A stretch of DNA of 64,000 bases from Flavobacteriaceae bacterium (GCA_030683815.1 JAUXPJ010000014.1:62001-126000), one strand, 5' to 3'; shown: positions 1 to 8,852, numbered from the stretch's first letter. Program-made: numbers and translations. Notes: generated from the letters alone by a model not told the origin.

Positions 1-1
1 T

Positions 2-1486
2 CATCCTGAAAAATCTGCCAGAGCATTTGCGGGGATTCCTACAAATCAGGCCAAGCAATATGCCATTAAATTAAAAATGATTTTAAAAGGCAAGGGCTTA
101 AAAGTTGATTATGATAAAATACCGACTGACCCAAATTTTGTTGATACAACAGCCGTCAATAAACCTAATAAATACGTTTTATTCCCAAAACAGTTACCGC
201 AAGTTTATTTAGTAAAAAGCGGAAATAGTTGGTATTTTTCTGATGAAACGGTCAGTGAAATAGAAAATTTATATGATGAAGTTTATCCTTGGCATTCACA
301 ATGGATTCACACATTAATTCCACAAGAAGGAAAAAATAAGTTTTTAAATATAGAATTGCGGCAACTATTTTCGATCGTAATTATTGCTGTTTCCTTTTTA
401 ATACTATACTTTATTTTTAGAATAATACTCACTTTTATATTGAGAAAAATTCAATTGATGATTTTTCATAGAACAGACCAAAATATCAAAATTGCCCTAA
501 AACAGTTTGCAAGACCTATTGTAATTTTAATACTCATCAATTTAATTGGAAAAATAATACCCTCATTACTCTTTCATGTTGATGTAAATTACTTTTTAAT
601 TTTAGCCATCAATATTGTTTCAACCATTTTTTGGGTATATGTTTTCTTGAATTTGGTGAAAGTACTGATGATTTTCTACGAAGATTATACCTCAAGTACC
701 CCCAGTAAATTGGATGATCAATTGGTTCCGGTACTTCGAAATTTTCTAAAAGGAATTGTCATTTTTATCGGATTTCTAAAATTACTGACCGATTTCGGAT
801 TAGACCCAACAACCGTAATTGCAGGAGCTTCCATTGGAGGTATTGCCATTGCTTTTGCATCGCAGGATACCGTTAAAAATTTGATAGGAACTTTTATGAT
901 TTTCTTGGATAAACCCTTCCATATCGGTGATTGGATTGAAGCCGCCGAAGTAGAGGGAACCGTTGAAGAAGTGGGATTTAGATCTACAAAAATCAGAGCT
1001 TTTGATACTTCTATTTTTCAGATCCCGAATAGTAAATTGGCCGAAATTGTTGTAAACAATAAAGGATTGCGTTTATTCAGACGTTATAAAACGGAATTGG
1101 GAATCCGCTATGACACTCCGCCCGAACTTATAGAAGCTTTTGTGAAAGGTGTTCGGCAGTTAGTTATTCTCCATCCTGATACACATTCTGAACAATACAA
1201 TGTGGAGTTTACCGGATTTGGGACGTCCTCTCTTTTAATTCTTTTAAATGTATATTTTAAACAGTTGGATTGGAATGTTGAGCAATCATCACGTCACCGT
1301 TTACACATTGCCATTTTAAAATTGGCACACGAATTGGGCGTAGAGTTTGCTTTTCCGGCGACTACCGTATATATTGAACAATTTCCTGAAAAAACCGGTC
1401 GGAATTTAAAATACGATTTATCCGATGATCGAATTAAAAAGGTTATCCAAAAAATAATGGAAGATTTTAAAAAGGAAATTGATTAA
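2..1486 (+). CDS. MscS-family mechanosensitive ion channel, 5' end missing
   Basis: An inner-membrane channel that opens under membrane tension to release solutes. The frame is open right back to base 2 (it reads HPEKSARAFAG before the first internal Met at base 77), so the true start lies outside the window and the Met at 77 is internal. About 120 soluble residues come first, then hydrophobic segments (bases about 370-660 and 740-850). The MscS signature follows: a glycine/alanine-rich pore helix running into FASQDTVKNLIGTFM and then the beta domain (FLDKPFHIGDWIE). The long soluble N-terminal part suggests a large MscS paralogue with an extra periplasmic domain. A hairpin terminator follows at once, so this gene ends its transcript. 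The family is clear; the gating stimulus and ion preference are not. Confidence 0.9.
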   Translation, partial: HPEKSARAFAGIPTNQAKQYAIKLKMILKGKGLKVDYDKIPTDPNFVDTTAVNKPNKYVLFPKQLPQVYLVKSGNSWYFSDETVSEIENLYDEVYPWHSQWIHTLIPQEGKNKFLNIELRQLFSIVIIAVSFLILYFIFRIILTFILRKIQLMIFHRTDQNIKIALKQFARPIVILILINLIGKIIPSLLFHVDVNYFLILAINIVSTIFWVYVFLNLVKVLMIFYEDYTSSTPSKLDDQLVPVLRNFLKGIVIFIGFLKLLTDFGLDPTTVIAGASIGGIAIAFASQDTVKNLIGTFMIFLDKPFHIGDWIEAAEVEGTVEEVGFRSTKIRAFDTSIFQIPNSKLAEIVVNNKGLRLFRRYKTELGIRYDTPPELIEAFVKGVRQLVILHPDTHSEQYNVEFTGFGTSSLLILLNVYFKQLDWNVEQSSRHRLHIAILKLAHELGVEFAFPATTVYIEQFPEKTGRNLKYDLSDDRIKKVIQKIMEDFKKEID

Positions 1487-1511
1487 GCAGTAAAAAAGTA
1501 ACGTCAATTTT

Positions 1512-1541
1512 AAGAGCGTATTCAAAAGCGCTCTTTTTTTA
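1512..1541 (+). terminator. Rho-independent terminator after the MscS gene
   Basis: A 7-bp stem (AAGAGCG at 1512-1518 with CGCTCTT at 1529-1535) runs into a T tract. It ends the channel transcript. It lies only a few bases from the convergent LytTR stop codon, so it may serve both strands. Confidence 0.75.
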
Positions 1542-1542
1542 T

Positions 1543-1863
1543 TTATAACATTCGTAAATTAATGATATCCATTAATTCTTTCTTCCTGCTTTTACTGATG
1601 GGTAATTGATAGTTACCAATACTGATAATGTTATTTTGAATGAAGTTAATTTTTTCAAAATTAATAATGTAAGACCTATGAATCTGTATAAACTTGTCGT
1701 TTGGTAAAACATTTAATAAACTGGAAAGAGATAAAAGAGTCACAATTTTTTTGTCTTCCATAAAAAAACGAACATAATCGCCCATACTTTCAATATAGAC
1801 AATTTCCTGAATATTGATTTTCTGAATTTTATAGTCCGATTTAACAAAAAAGTAGGTATTCAT
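1543..1863 (-). CDS. Stand-alone LytTR-type DNA-binding regulator
   Basis: A 106-residue protein made of essentially one LytTR DNA-binding domain. The family landmarks are present: the IVYIESMGDYVRFF strand pair near the N-terminus, the LLSLSSLLNVLP helix, and the HRSYIINFEKI core. LytTR domains usually sit at the C-terminus of response regulators after a receiver domain. Here there is no receiver and no histidine kinase nearby, so the signal is unknown. The gene is divergent from the PqqD/ATP-grasp operon with only about 145 bp between, which makes local control of that operon, and possibly autoregulation, the simplest guess. That link is inference. Confidence 0.85.
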   Translation of the reverse strand: MNTYFFVKSDYKIQKINIQEIVYIESMGDYVRFFMEDKKIVTLLSLSSLLNVLPNDKFIQIHRSYIINFEKINFIQNNIISIGNYQLPISKSRKKELMDIINLRML

Positions 1864-1929
1864 TTTCTTACTTAACGATTATAAATGTCAACTCATCGAG
1901 CAATTGCGTCCATCAATCAAAAACATTCT

Positions 1930-1957
1930 TTGAGTCAAATTTAATGAAATATATTTG
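1930..1957 (+). promoter_or_regulatory. Flavobacterial promoter of the PqqD/ATP-grasp operon
   Basis: TTG at 1930-1932 (inside TTTG) and TATATTTG at 1950-1957 are 17 bases apart. This matches the known Bacteroidota -33 TTTG / -7 TAnnTTTG pattern. Transcription should begin near base 1962, giving a leader of about 45 bases before the PqqD-like gene. It is among the best promoter matches in the window. Confidence 0.75.
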
Positions 1958-2008
1958 GATAGGTAAATAGGCAAGATGATAATTATCAGTTAATAAATTT
2001 TAAATCCC

Positions 2009-2251
2009 ATGAAATTAAAAAAAAGCATAGCAATCAGTGAAAACGGATTTGTGTTCAATCCTGAGATAGGAACTTCTTTCACAACAAATTCATTAGGAGT
2101 AGCCGTTTTAAAACAATTAAAGAATTTAACCACCAAAGAAGAAATTAGAGCTTCAATTCTTAAAAGTTATGAGGTTGATGGAGTTACTTGTGAAAAGGAT
2201 TTAGATGATTTTTTAAGAATGTTAGATCAATATAATCTGATAGAAGACTAA
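2009..2251 (+). CDS. PqqD-family peptide-binding protein
   Basis: An 80-residue protein of the PqqD / RiPP-recognition-element type. It has the expected order: ISENGFVFNPEIGTSF beta strands, a helix with LGVAVLKQLK, then a winged-helix-like part ending in FLRMLDQYNLIED. PqqD-like domains classically bind a precursor peptide and hand it to a modifying enzyme, often a radical SAM protein. No radical SAM gene is present; the next gene, one base downstream of the stop codon, is an ATP-grasp ligase. The partner enzyme may therefore be a ligase, which is unusual. I found no obvious precursor peptide gene between the promoter and this ORF. The family call is fairly firm; the role is inferred from context. 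Confidence 0.75.
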   Translation: MKLKKSIAISENGFVFNPEIGTSFTTNSLGVAVLKQLKNLTTKEEIRASILKSYEVDGVTCEKDLDDFLRMLDQYNLIED

Positions 2252-2252
2252 G

Positions 2253-3305
2253 ATGAAAAAAAAGAAAGATATAACCATTGCAGTAACCGGACTCAATGCA
2301 ATCGATAGCCCCGGTCCTGGAATTTCGGTTATCAGAGGATTAAAAGATAGTAAGGAATTTAATGTTCGGATTATTGGCTTGGTGTATGAAATTTTAGAAC
2401 CCGGAATTTATATGGATGGAATGGTAGATAAGGTATATCAAATTCCTTATCCTTCTACCGGATTTGACGTGATGTTAGAACGCTTTAAATACATTCAAAA
2501 AAATGATAAAATTGATGTAATCATTCCCAATTTTGATGCAGAATTGATGGCTTTTATCAAACTAAAACCCTATTTCAAAGAAATGGGAATTAATTTGTTA
2601 ATCCCAAATAAAGAACAATTTGATGATCGTTTAAAAGGAAATTTAAATGATTATGGAGATAAACATGGTATAAAAGTCCCCAAAAGTGAATCAGTTCATT
2701 CTATTAAAGAATTAGAAGATGAAATAGAAGAATTTGATTTCCCTGTGGTTATAAAAGGAAAATTTTACGATGCTTATATTGCACATTCCATAGAACAAGC
2801 AAAAGAGTATTTCCATAAAATAGCTGCCAAATGGGGAACACCCATTATACTTCAACAATTTATTAAAGGAAATGAATTTAATGTAACTGCCATTGGAGAC
2901 GGAAAAGGAATTATGGTAGGAGCCGTACCTATGCGTAAAACTTTTATCACCGATAAAGGAAAAGCGTGGGCGGGAATCTCAATTGATGATTCAAAACTAA
3001 TTGATATGGCCAATAATATCATTACTAAATCCAAATGGCCTGGAGGGATGGAACTCGAATTGATGAAAGAAGATAAAACAGGTGATTTATATTTATTGGA
3101 AATTAATCCGCGTTTTCCGGCTTGGGTATATTTAGCAGTGGGTTGTGGTCAAAATCACCCGGAAATGCTGGTAAAAATGGCTATGGGCGAAACGGTTGAA
3201 CCTATAAAAACCTATGATATAGGTAAAATGTTTATACGCTATTCTTATGATATGATTTGCGATTTAGAGAAATACGCCAATCTATCAATTCACGGTGAAG
3301 TTTAA
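2253..3305 (+). CDS. ATP-grasp carboxylate-amine ligase, carbamoyl-phosphate-synthase-like
   Basis: A 350-residue soluble enzyme of the ATP-grasp fold, which joins a carboxylate to an amine or similar nucleophile through an acyl phosphate. An N-terminal alpha/beta domain (residues 1-115) opens with the glycine- and proline-rich stretch LNAIDSPGPG. The ATP-grasp region has PVVIKGK (164-170, nucleotide-binding Lys168), QQFIKGNEFNV (201-211) and the metal-binding LLEINPRFPAW (281-291, Glu283, Asn285, Arg287). It resembles CPS-large-subunit-like ligases but is a single domain. The substrate is unknown. It starts one base after the PqqD-like stop, so the two are almost certainly translated together; the next gene follows after 19 bases. 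Amide-bond formation on a peptide or amino acid is the natural inference. Confidence 0.8.
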   Translation: MKKKKDITIAVTGLNAIDSPGPGISVIRGLKDSKEFNVRIIGLVYEILEPGIYMDGMVDKVYQIPYPSTGFDVMLERFKYIQKNDKIDVIIPNFDAELMAFIKLKPYFKEMGINLLIPNKEQFDDRLKGNLNDYGDKHGIKVPKSESVHSIKELEDEIEEFDFPVVIKGKFYDAYIAHSIEQAKEYFHKIAAKWGTPIILQQFIKGNEFNVTAIGDGKGIMVGAVPMRKTFITDKGKAWAGISIDDSKLIDMANNIITKSKWPGGMELELMKEDKTGDLYLLEINPRFPAWVYLAVGCGQNHPEMLVKMAMGETVEPIKTYDIGKMFIRYSYDMICDLEKYANLSIHGEV

Positions 3306-3324
3306 TTATTAAAAATAATTGATT

Positions 3325-4683
3325 ATGAGCAAATTAAAATACGAAAGTCCGAATATAAAACAAATACACGCCGGAATAACCAGTAAATTCGGTGAATCAA
3401 GTACCTTAAAACCAATAACCCATATTAATACCGTGCCGGTTAAAGACTTAATAAACACCTACGGATCACCCTTATTCGTAATTTCTGAACAGAATATCCG
3501 CAATACCCACAAAGAGGCCTATCATGCTTTTTCAACAAGATATCCCAATGTACAATTTGCGTGGTCATACAAAACAAATTATTTAGATGCTGTTTGTAAA
3601 GTTTTTCATCAGGAAGGAGCGTGGGCAGAAGTGGTTTCCGGGTTTGAATACAGAAAAGCGCTCAAAAATGGCGTTAGCGGTGATAAAATTTTATTCAATG
3701 GTCCCGATAAATCAGTGGAAGATTTAACCCTGGCAATTCAAAATAATTCGCCCATTCATATTGATCATTTTGATGAATTATTCAGTTTAGTTGAGGTTAC
3801 CAATCAACTTCAAAAACGAGCTAAAGTTGCTATCAGAGTTAATATGGATACAGGTATCAAACCTTTATGGGATCGATTCGGATTTAACTATGAAAACGGA
3901 CAAGCATGGGATGCCATTACTAAAATAATGTATTCTAAAAATCTAGATTTGGTCGGACTTCACACGCATATCGGAACTTTTATTCTCGATCCGAATGCGT
4001 ATTATATTGCCGCTTCTAAATTGGCAGATTTAGCGATTCATATAAAGAAAAAGCACAAACACGATATTCAATATATTGATATGGGAGGTGGATTCGCATC
4101 AAAAAATACTTTAAAAGGTTCGTATTTAAGCGGGATGGAAATATCGCCTTCTTTTAACGAATATGCCGAAAAAATAACTTCAGCTTTATTAAATGCAGGT
4201 TTCAGTACCGAAGATTTACCTTTATTGATTTTAGAAACAGGAAGAGCACTCATTGATGATGCCGGATATTTGTTGGGAACAGTATTGGCCAATAAAAGAT
4301 TGTCTGACGGAAGAAGATCCATGGTAATGGATTTTGGAGTAAACCTGTTATTTACCTCTTTTTGGTACAATCATATTATTTCGCCCGCCCAAGAATGTAG
4401 TTTATATACCGAAGATACCGTAATGTACGGACCACTTTGTATGAATATTGATGTGATTAGAGATAGTATCAATTTACCACCCTTAAATAAAGGGGATCAT
4501 GTTGTTGTTCAGCGAGTTGGAGCTTATAATATGACGCAATGGATGCAGTTTATAACCTTAAGACCCAGAGTTGTTATGATTGATGTTAAGGGCAAACCTC
4601 ACCTAATCAGAGATAGCGAAACGAGTGAATACGTTACAGCACTCGAAAAAATCCCCAATCATTTGGAATCATTAGATTTATAA
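3325..4683 (+). CDS. PLP-dependent decarboxylase, diaminopimelate/ornithine decarboxylase fold
   Basis: A 452-residue fold-type III PLP enzyme (alanine racemase-like barrel plus beta domain). Visible landmarks: the PLP lysine in AWSYKTNY (Lys83), HTHIGTF (213-219), MGGGFA (253-258) that holds the phosphate, ETGR (304-307) where DapDC has EPGR, the Cys/Asp pair of the partner active site in CMNID (Cys372, Asp376), and GAY (399-401). An upstream TTG at 3319 is in frame, but the ATG at 3325 is the better start. It should decarboxylate an amino acid such as meso-diaminopimelate, a carboxy-polyamine or an amino-acid conjugate made by the ATP-grasp enzyme. The setting argues against housekeeping lysA, since no lysine genes are near. 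Confidence 0.8.
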   Translation: MSKLKYESPNIKQIHAGITSKFGESSTLKPITHINTVPVKDLINTYGSPLFVISEQNIRNTHKEAYHAFSTRYPNVQFAWSYKTNYLDAVCKVFHQEGAWAEVVSGFEYRKALKNGVSGDKILFNGPDKSVEDLTLAIQNNSPIHIDHFDELFSLVEVTNQLQKRAKVAIRVNMDTGIKPLWDRFGFNYENGQAWDAITKIMYSKNLDLVGLHTHIGTFILDPNAYYIAASKLADLAIHIKKKHKHDIQYIDMGGGFASKNTLKGSYLSGMEISPSFNEYAEKITSALLNAGFSTEDLPLLILETGRALIDDAGYLLGTVLANKRLSDGRRSMVMDFGVNLLFTSFWYNHIISPAQECSLYTEDTVMYGPLCMNIDVIRDSINLPPLNKGDHVVVQRVGAYNMTQWMQFITLRPRVVMIDVKGKPHLIRDSETSEYVTALEKIPNHLESLDL

Positions 4684-4701
4684 AAATTACAGCGCTAACC
4701 A

Positions 4702-6900
4702 ATGTCAGAAATCTATAAGTATTGGAAATTTTTCAATAACAGTGTGCTGCACAGTTATTCCCAAATCTTTTTCTCTAAGAATAAATCCTTTGCATTGCTA
4801 ATTTTATTGGCTTCATTTCTGAATCCTGCCATAGGATTTTGGGGATTTGCTGCCGTAATTTTTACGAATGTATTGGCAAAATGGATGGAATTCGATTACC
4901 AAACTAATGAAGATGGCCTGTTCGGCTTAAATTCTCTATTGGTTGTTTTAGGTTTAGCGGTTTTTTTTAATGTAAACTTTAGTTTCTTATTCGTTTTTAT
5001 CACGATTAATATCTTCACACTGTTATTGTCTGTCGGTATTTCCAATTTAATGGCGCGTTTTAATTTACCTTTTTTAGCATTTCCTTTTATAATTGCTATG
5101 TGGGTCACATTTTATGTGATGAATAGTTATACCAATTTAGAAGTTAATGAAGGGAATGTGTATTTTTTAAATGATATTTTTAAAATCGGCGGACAATTAT
5201 TTTTAAATCTATATGAAACATTTGAAACGCTCCCAATACCCGATTTCATTACCGGATATTTTAAGTCGTTAGCGGCAATCGTATTTCAATTTAATTGGAT
5301 TGCCGGGATATTTATTGCTATCGGATTGTTTATAAGTTCAAGAATTTCCTTCACCTTATCACTTATCGGATACAGTACCGGATACTTGTACTATATGATT
5401 GTTGGGGAGAATCTCAACAACTTACATTACGGTTATATTGGCTTTAATTTCATACTATTTGCCATAGCGGTAGGAGCGTTTTATTTTGTATCAAAACGAA
5501 AAGTGCATTTAGCGGTCATAATTTTAACCCCGGTTCTGGGACTTATGATTACCGGTTTAAGCGGATTTTTAGCAGTTTTTGGATTACCCGTTTTTGCATT
5601 GCCTTTTATGCTGATGACCGTTTTGGTAATTTATACGATGAATTACACCACTAACTTAAGCACTTTTCCTAAGGTGATTTACCAAACCTACTCGCCGGAG
5701 AAAAATTTGTATAATTACTCTAATTATATGGAACGATTTGGGAGCAATCAACACTTTTTAAAAATTGGATTGCCATTTTATGGAAAATGGAAAGTTTGGC
5801 AAGGGCATGAAGGAAAACACACTCATAAAGGTGATTGGAAAAATGCGTGGGATTTTGTTATTGATGATAAAAAAGGAAATACTTTTAAGAATGATGGACA
5901 TTTATTAGAAGATTACTATTGTTATAATACCCCAATTGTAGCTCCTGCAGATGGAAATGTGGTGAATATTGTAGATGGAATTCCTGATAATATTCCCGGA
6001 GAAATCAACATGAATCAAAACTGGGGAAATACCATTGTTATAAAACATTCAGACTTTTTGTATTCACAAATAAGTCATTTAAAAGAGGATTCATTTAAAG
6101 TGAAAGAAGGTGATTTTGTAAAGAAAGGACAACAACTTGCCAAGCTGGGAAACTCAGGGAGATCACCGCAACCCCACATTCATTTTCAATTGCAAACCAC
6201 TCCTTTTATAGGATCTAAAACATTAAAATATCCGTTGAGCTATTTTATAAAAGAAACTGAAAATACAGCGGTTTTTTCATCGTTTGATTATCCTGTAGAA
6301 GGCGATAATTTAACGGATGTAAAAATAAATAAAACGATCAATAAAGCCTTTAAGATGATTCCGGGGATGATTTTTGAAGTCAATTCTACCCAGCCCGAAT
6401 TTGAAGCTACCGAGTGGGAAATAAATACTGATGCGTACAACTTAACCTATATAGTATGTGCAAAATCAAAAGCCTATGCGTATTTCGTAAATGACGGAAC
6501 CATGTTGTACTTTACCTCATTTGAAGGGGATAAAAATTCGTTATTATACTATTTTTATCTAAGTGCTTTTAAAATTTTCTTGGGAGATTATTACACTATA
6601 AAAGTGAACGATGTACTTCCTATTCATACTGTTTTTGGCGGTTATATGAAATTTTTTCAAGATATAATAGCACCCTATTACCAATATTGCAGCGCTGATT
6701 ATGAATCTTTTTTAAATGAAGTTGATAAAGATTCAACAAATTTCACGATAACAGCTACCCTTACTAAAAAGATTTTTAATAAAATGAAGGAACAACTGAA
6801 TTTTAAAATTATGGGTAATGACAATTCCTTGAAAAAAATAGAAGTCAAAACACCTCAAAGTACATTTGATATAAATTTAAAATTGAAGTTAAATTATTAA
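4702..6900 (+). CDS. Urea-transporter-like channel fused to an M23 metallopeptidase
   Basis: A 732-residue two-part membrane protein. Residues about 25-320 are an all-helical membrane domain with both internal repeats of the urea transporter family: DGLFGLNSLL (71-80) matching YGYIGFNFIL (243-252), and the signature LPxxTxPF twice, as LPFLAFPF (122-129) and LPVFALPF (295-302). In both copies the conserved Thr is Ala (126 and 299), so selectivity may differ from urea. Residues about 360-520 form an M23 peptidase: HTHKGDWKNAWDF with His375 and Asp384, ISHL (His459), and PHIHF with zinc His492 and His494. About 210 less conserved residues follow. M23 enzymes cut cell-wall peptide crosslinks or act as regulators. 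The role of the fusion is unknown. It sits 18 bases after the decarboxylase and 2 before the next gene. Confidence 0.85.
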   Translation: MSEIYKYWKFFNNSVLHSYSQIFFSKNKSFALLILLASFLNPAIGFWGFAAVIFTNVLAKWMEFDYQTNEDGLFGLNSLLVVLGLAVFFNVNFSFLFVFITINIFTLLLSVGISNLMARFNLPFLAFPFIIAMWVTFYVMNSYTNLEVNEGNVYFLNDIFKIGGQLFLNLYETFETLPIPDFITGYFKSLAAIVFQFNWIAGIFIAIGLFISSRISFTLSLIGYSTGYLYYMIVGENLNNLHYGYIGFNFILFAIAVGAFYFVSKRKVHLAVIILTPVLGLMITGLSGFLAVFGLPVFALPFMLMTVLVIYTMNYTTNLSTFPKVIYQTYSPEKNLYNYSNYMERFGSNQHFLKIGLPFYGKWKVWQGHEGKHTHKGDWKNAWDFVIDDKKGNTFKNDGHLLEDYYCYNTPIVAPADGNVVNIVDGIPDNIPGEINMNQNWGNTIVIKHSDFLYSQISHLKEDSFKVKEGDFVKKGQQLAKLGNSGRSPQPHIHFQLQTTPFIGSKTLKYPLSYFIKETENTAVFSSFDYPVEGDNLTDVKINKTINKAFKMIPGMIFEVNSTQPEFEATEWEINTDAYNLTYIVCAKSKAYAYFVNDGTMLYFTSFEGDKNSLLYYFYLSAFKIFLGDYYTIKVNDVLPIHTVFGGYMKFFQDIIAPYYQYCSADYESFLNEVDKDSTNFTITATLTKKIFNKMKEQLNFKIMGNDNSLKKIEVKTPQSTFDINLKLKLNY

Positions 6901-6902
6901 TT

Positions 6903-8153
6903 ATGAAGAAAATAGTAATAATGGTGGCAGTTCTTGTAGGAATTAATCTAAATGCCCAAGAAGATGATTACAACTCTAAAACCTTAGCCTTATTTAGTGA
7001 AGGTGATTGGAAAAGTTTAATTGAGTTGGCTAAAGAAGCTGAAAAAAATAATCAATCTTCGTTTGAAATTGAGTACCGATTGGCGGTTGCTTACTACAAC
7101 ACCGCTAATTATTTTGACAGCGCATCGCATTTTAAAAAATTGATTGCAACTTATGATGTGAATTACGATTACATCAATGAATATCTTTACTATTCTTATC
7201 TTTTTTCGGGAAGAGAAACTGATGCTTTATTGCTGGCAAAGAAATTTCCATTTCATTTACAACAGAAAATAAATCTTAAAGAACAGGAATTCTTTGATTT
7301 TGTTTATGCTGAAGGTGGTGTTAAAGTAAGTGATAGAAGATATATTGATGTTAAAAATTTATCTTATTTTAATTTCGGATTAGGACATAATATCGGACCG
7401 GCATTCAAAATTTATCAAGCTTTTTCTACGTTATCACAACAATACATCGATTTTGATTATAAGCAAACAGAATATTACATCAATGCAAATACTCAAATAG
7501 GAGATGGTTTAACCCTTATTCCTGCGTATCACTATATTAATATTGCAGATCAAAATCCCCAATATCAAACTATCCAAGTTCCTGGAGGCGGAAATAGATT
7601 TACCACTGTTAGAATTGCCAATAAGGATCAAAAATTGCATGTTTTTTATTTCGGGTTAAAAAAACAATGGAGCAGATTGAGCTTGATGCCAAATATTACC
7701 GGCTCATTGTCTAATGGAACCGGTGAGCAAGGACAATCTGTACAAACAAACCAATTTCAATATGGGGTAGATGCAGGATACTCCCTAAAAACTTTTAATG
7801 ATAAAGTTTGGCTTGGTTTTGGTGGCTATGTTCATAATGATGAAGTAGAAAACAATTTTATTTGGAATGTAAAAACCTATTTTCAACTAAACCCAAAGAC
7901 TTATTTACTCGCCAAATACAGCCAATCAAAAGTGTCTAATTTTTCAGAGGATAATGCATCCGTGTTTGTTAATGCGCTTTCTAAATCAAAAGGTAAAATA
8001 AGCGGCACTTTAGGAACAAATTTATCTGAAAAATTAAAGATTTATTTAAACTATCAATTTGAAAATTTGGAAAACAGTGATGAGAATACAGTTGAAAATA
8101 ACTTTAACTTTACCTATAATACTTTTATCATTGGGTTAAAATTAGATTTGTAA
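6903..8153 (+). CDS. Secreted TPR plus outer-membrane beta-barrel protein (YaiO-like architecture)
   Basis: A 416-residue exported protein. A cleavable signal peptide covers about residues 1-19 (ends LNLNAQ). Residues about 25-130 are helical and TPR-like (AYYNTANYFDSASHFKKL). Residues about 140-416 are alternating strands typical of an outer-membrane barrel and end in FIIGLKLDL, a C-terminal strand with aromatic and hydrophobic alternation. The order TPR then barrel resembles YaiO-family proteins. It begins 2 bases after the urea-channel/M23 gene, so it belongs to the same operon and could be the outer-membrane part of the system. The cargo is unknown. Confidence 0.7.
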   Translation: MKKIVIMVAVLVGINLNAQEDDYNSKTLALFSEGDWKSLIELAKEAEKNNQSSFEIEYRLAVAYYNTANYFDSASHFKKLIATYDVNYDYINEYLYYSYLFSGRETDALLLAKKFPFHLQQKINLKEQEFFDFVYAEGGVKVSDRRYIDVKNLSYFNFGLGHNIGPAFKIYQAFSTLSQQYIDFDYKQTEYYINANTQIGDGLTLIPAYHYINIADQNPQYQTIQVPGGGNRFTTVRIANKDQKLHVFYFGLKKQWSRLSLMPNITGSLSNGTGEQGQSVQTNQFQYGVDAGYSLKTFNDKVWLGFGGYVHNDEVENNFIWNVKTYFQLNPKTYLLAKYSQSKVSNFSEDNASVFVNALSKSKGKISGTLGTNLSEKLKIYLNYQFENLENSDENTVENNFNFTYNTFIIGLKLDL

Positions 8154-8175
8154 TATTAAAATAATAAATAAACAG

Positions 8176-8793
8176 ATGAAACAGTTCTTTTTTGCCTTTG
8201 GTTTTTTATTCGTAATCTTTTCTGGAAATGCTCAAAATGGAGATCTTTTAAGTGCTTTTGAGAAAAGTTACATCCATGAGATAAACCAAGATTACATAAA
8301 ATCCATATCAAGTTTAGAAGCTTTATATACTAAATACCCATCTAATTTTGAAACAAATTTAAGATTAGGATGGCTTCATTATTTGTCGGGTAATTTTAAA
8401 GATTCCGATAAATATTATTCCAAAGCAGTGGAGTTAAAACCTTTGGCGTTGGAAGCTATTTATGGCAATATTTTACCGCTGTTGGCTCAAGGAAAATATA
8501 ATGAAGTCTTAATATTATCAAATAAAGCACTCTCCATAGCGCCTAATGATTCTCGAGCGGAATACTACATTGGTGTGGTGAGTTACTATCAAAAAGATTA
8601 TCCCAAATCGGAACGATTTTTAGAAAAAGCCATCAATAAATACCCATTTGATTTGGATCTAAATTTAATGTTGGGTTGGACAAAATTTGCCTTAGGTAAA
8701 AAAAATGAAGCCAAAGCCTTATTCCAAGTTGCACAAAGAAATTCTCCGAATAGTACAGCTGTTAAAACCGCTCTTGATGCCATCAATAAGTAG
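8176..8793 (+). CDS. Secreted tetratricopeptide-repeat protein
   Basis: A 205-residue protein with a signal peptide (residues 1-20, ends SGNAQ) followed by five or so TPR helices, for example LRLGWLHYLSGNFKDSDKYY and AEYYIGVVSYYQKDYPKSER. It is likely periplasmic and a protein-binding scaffold. It lies 22 bases downstream of the TPR/barrel gene and is the last gene before a strong terminator, so it closes the operon. It resembles the TPR half of the preceding protein, hinting that the two pack together. No enzymatic motif is visible. Confidence 0.75.
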   Translation: MKQFFFAFGFLFVIFSGNAQNGDLLSAFEKSYIHEINQDYIKSISSLEALYTKYPSNFETNLRLGWLHYLSGNFKDSDKYYSKAVELKPLALEAIYGNILPLLAQGKYNEVLILSNKALSIAPNDSRAEYYIGVVSYYQKDYPKSERFLEKAINKYPFDLDLNLMLGWTKFALGKKNEAKALFQVAQRNSPNSTAVKTALDAINK

Positions 8794-8852
8794 AAATAAC
8801 TGCTGAATTATAGTATTTCTTAGAATGAAAAACATATTTTTAATTTATATGG

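Noticed and set aside
1864-2008. LytTR binding repeats upstream of the PqqD operon
   Set aside because: GTTGAC and GTTAAG occur on the minus strand but about 16 bases apart, not the spacing usual for LytTR sites. I leave the binding site open.
3319-3324. TTG at 3319 as start of the decarboxylase
   Set aside because: The ATG two codons later gives the same protein with a normal start; nothing favours TTG.
4068-4370. Minus-strand ORF inside the decarboxylase gene
   Set aside because: Antisense to conserved catalytic motifs of the PLP enzyme and without any supporting signal.
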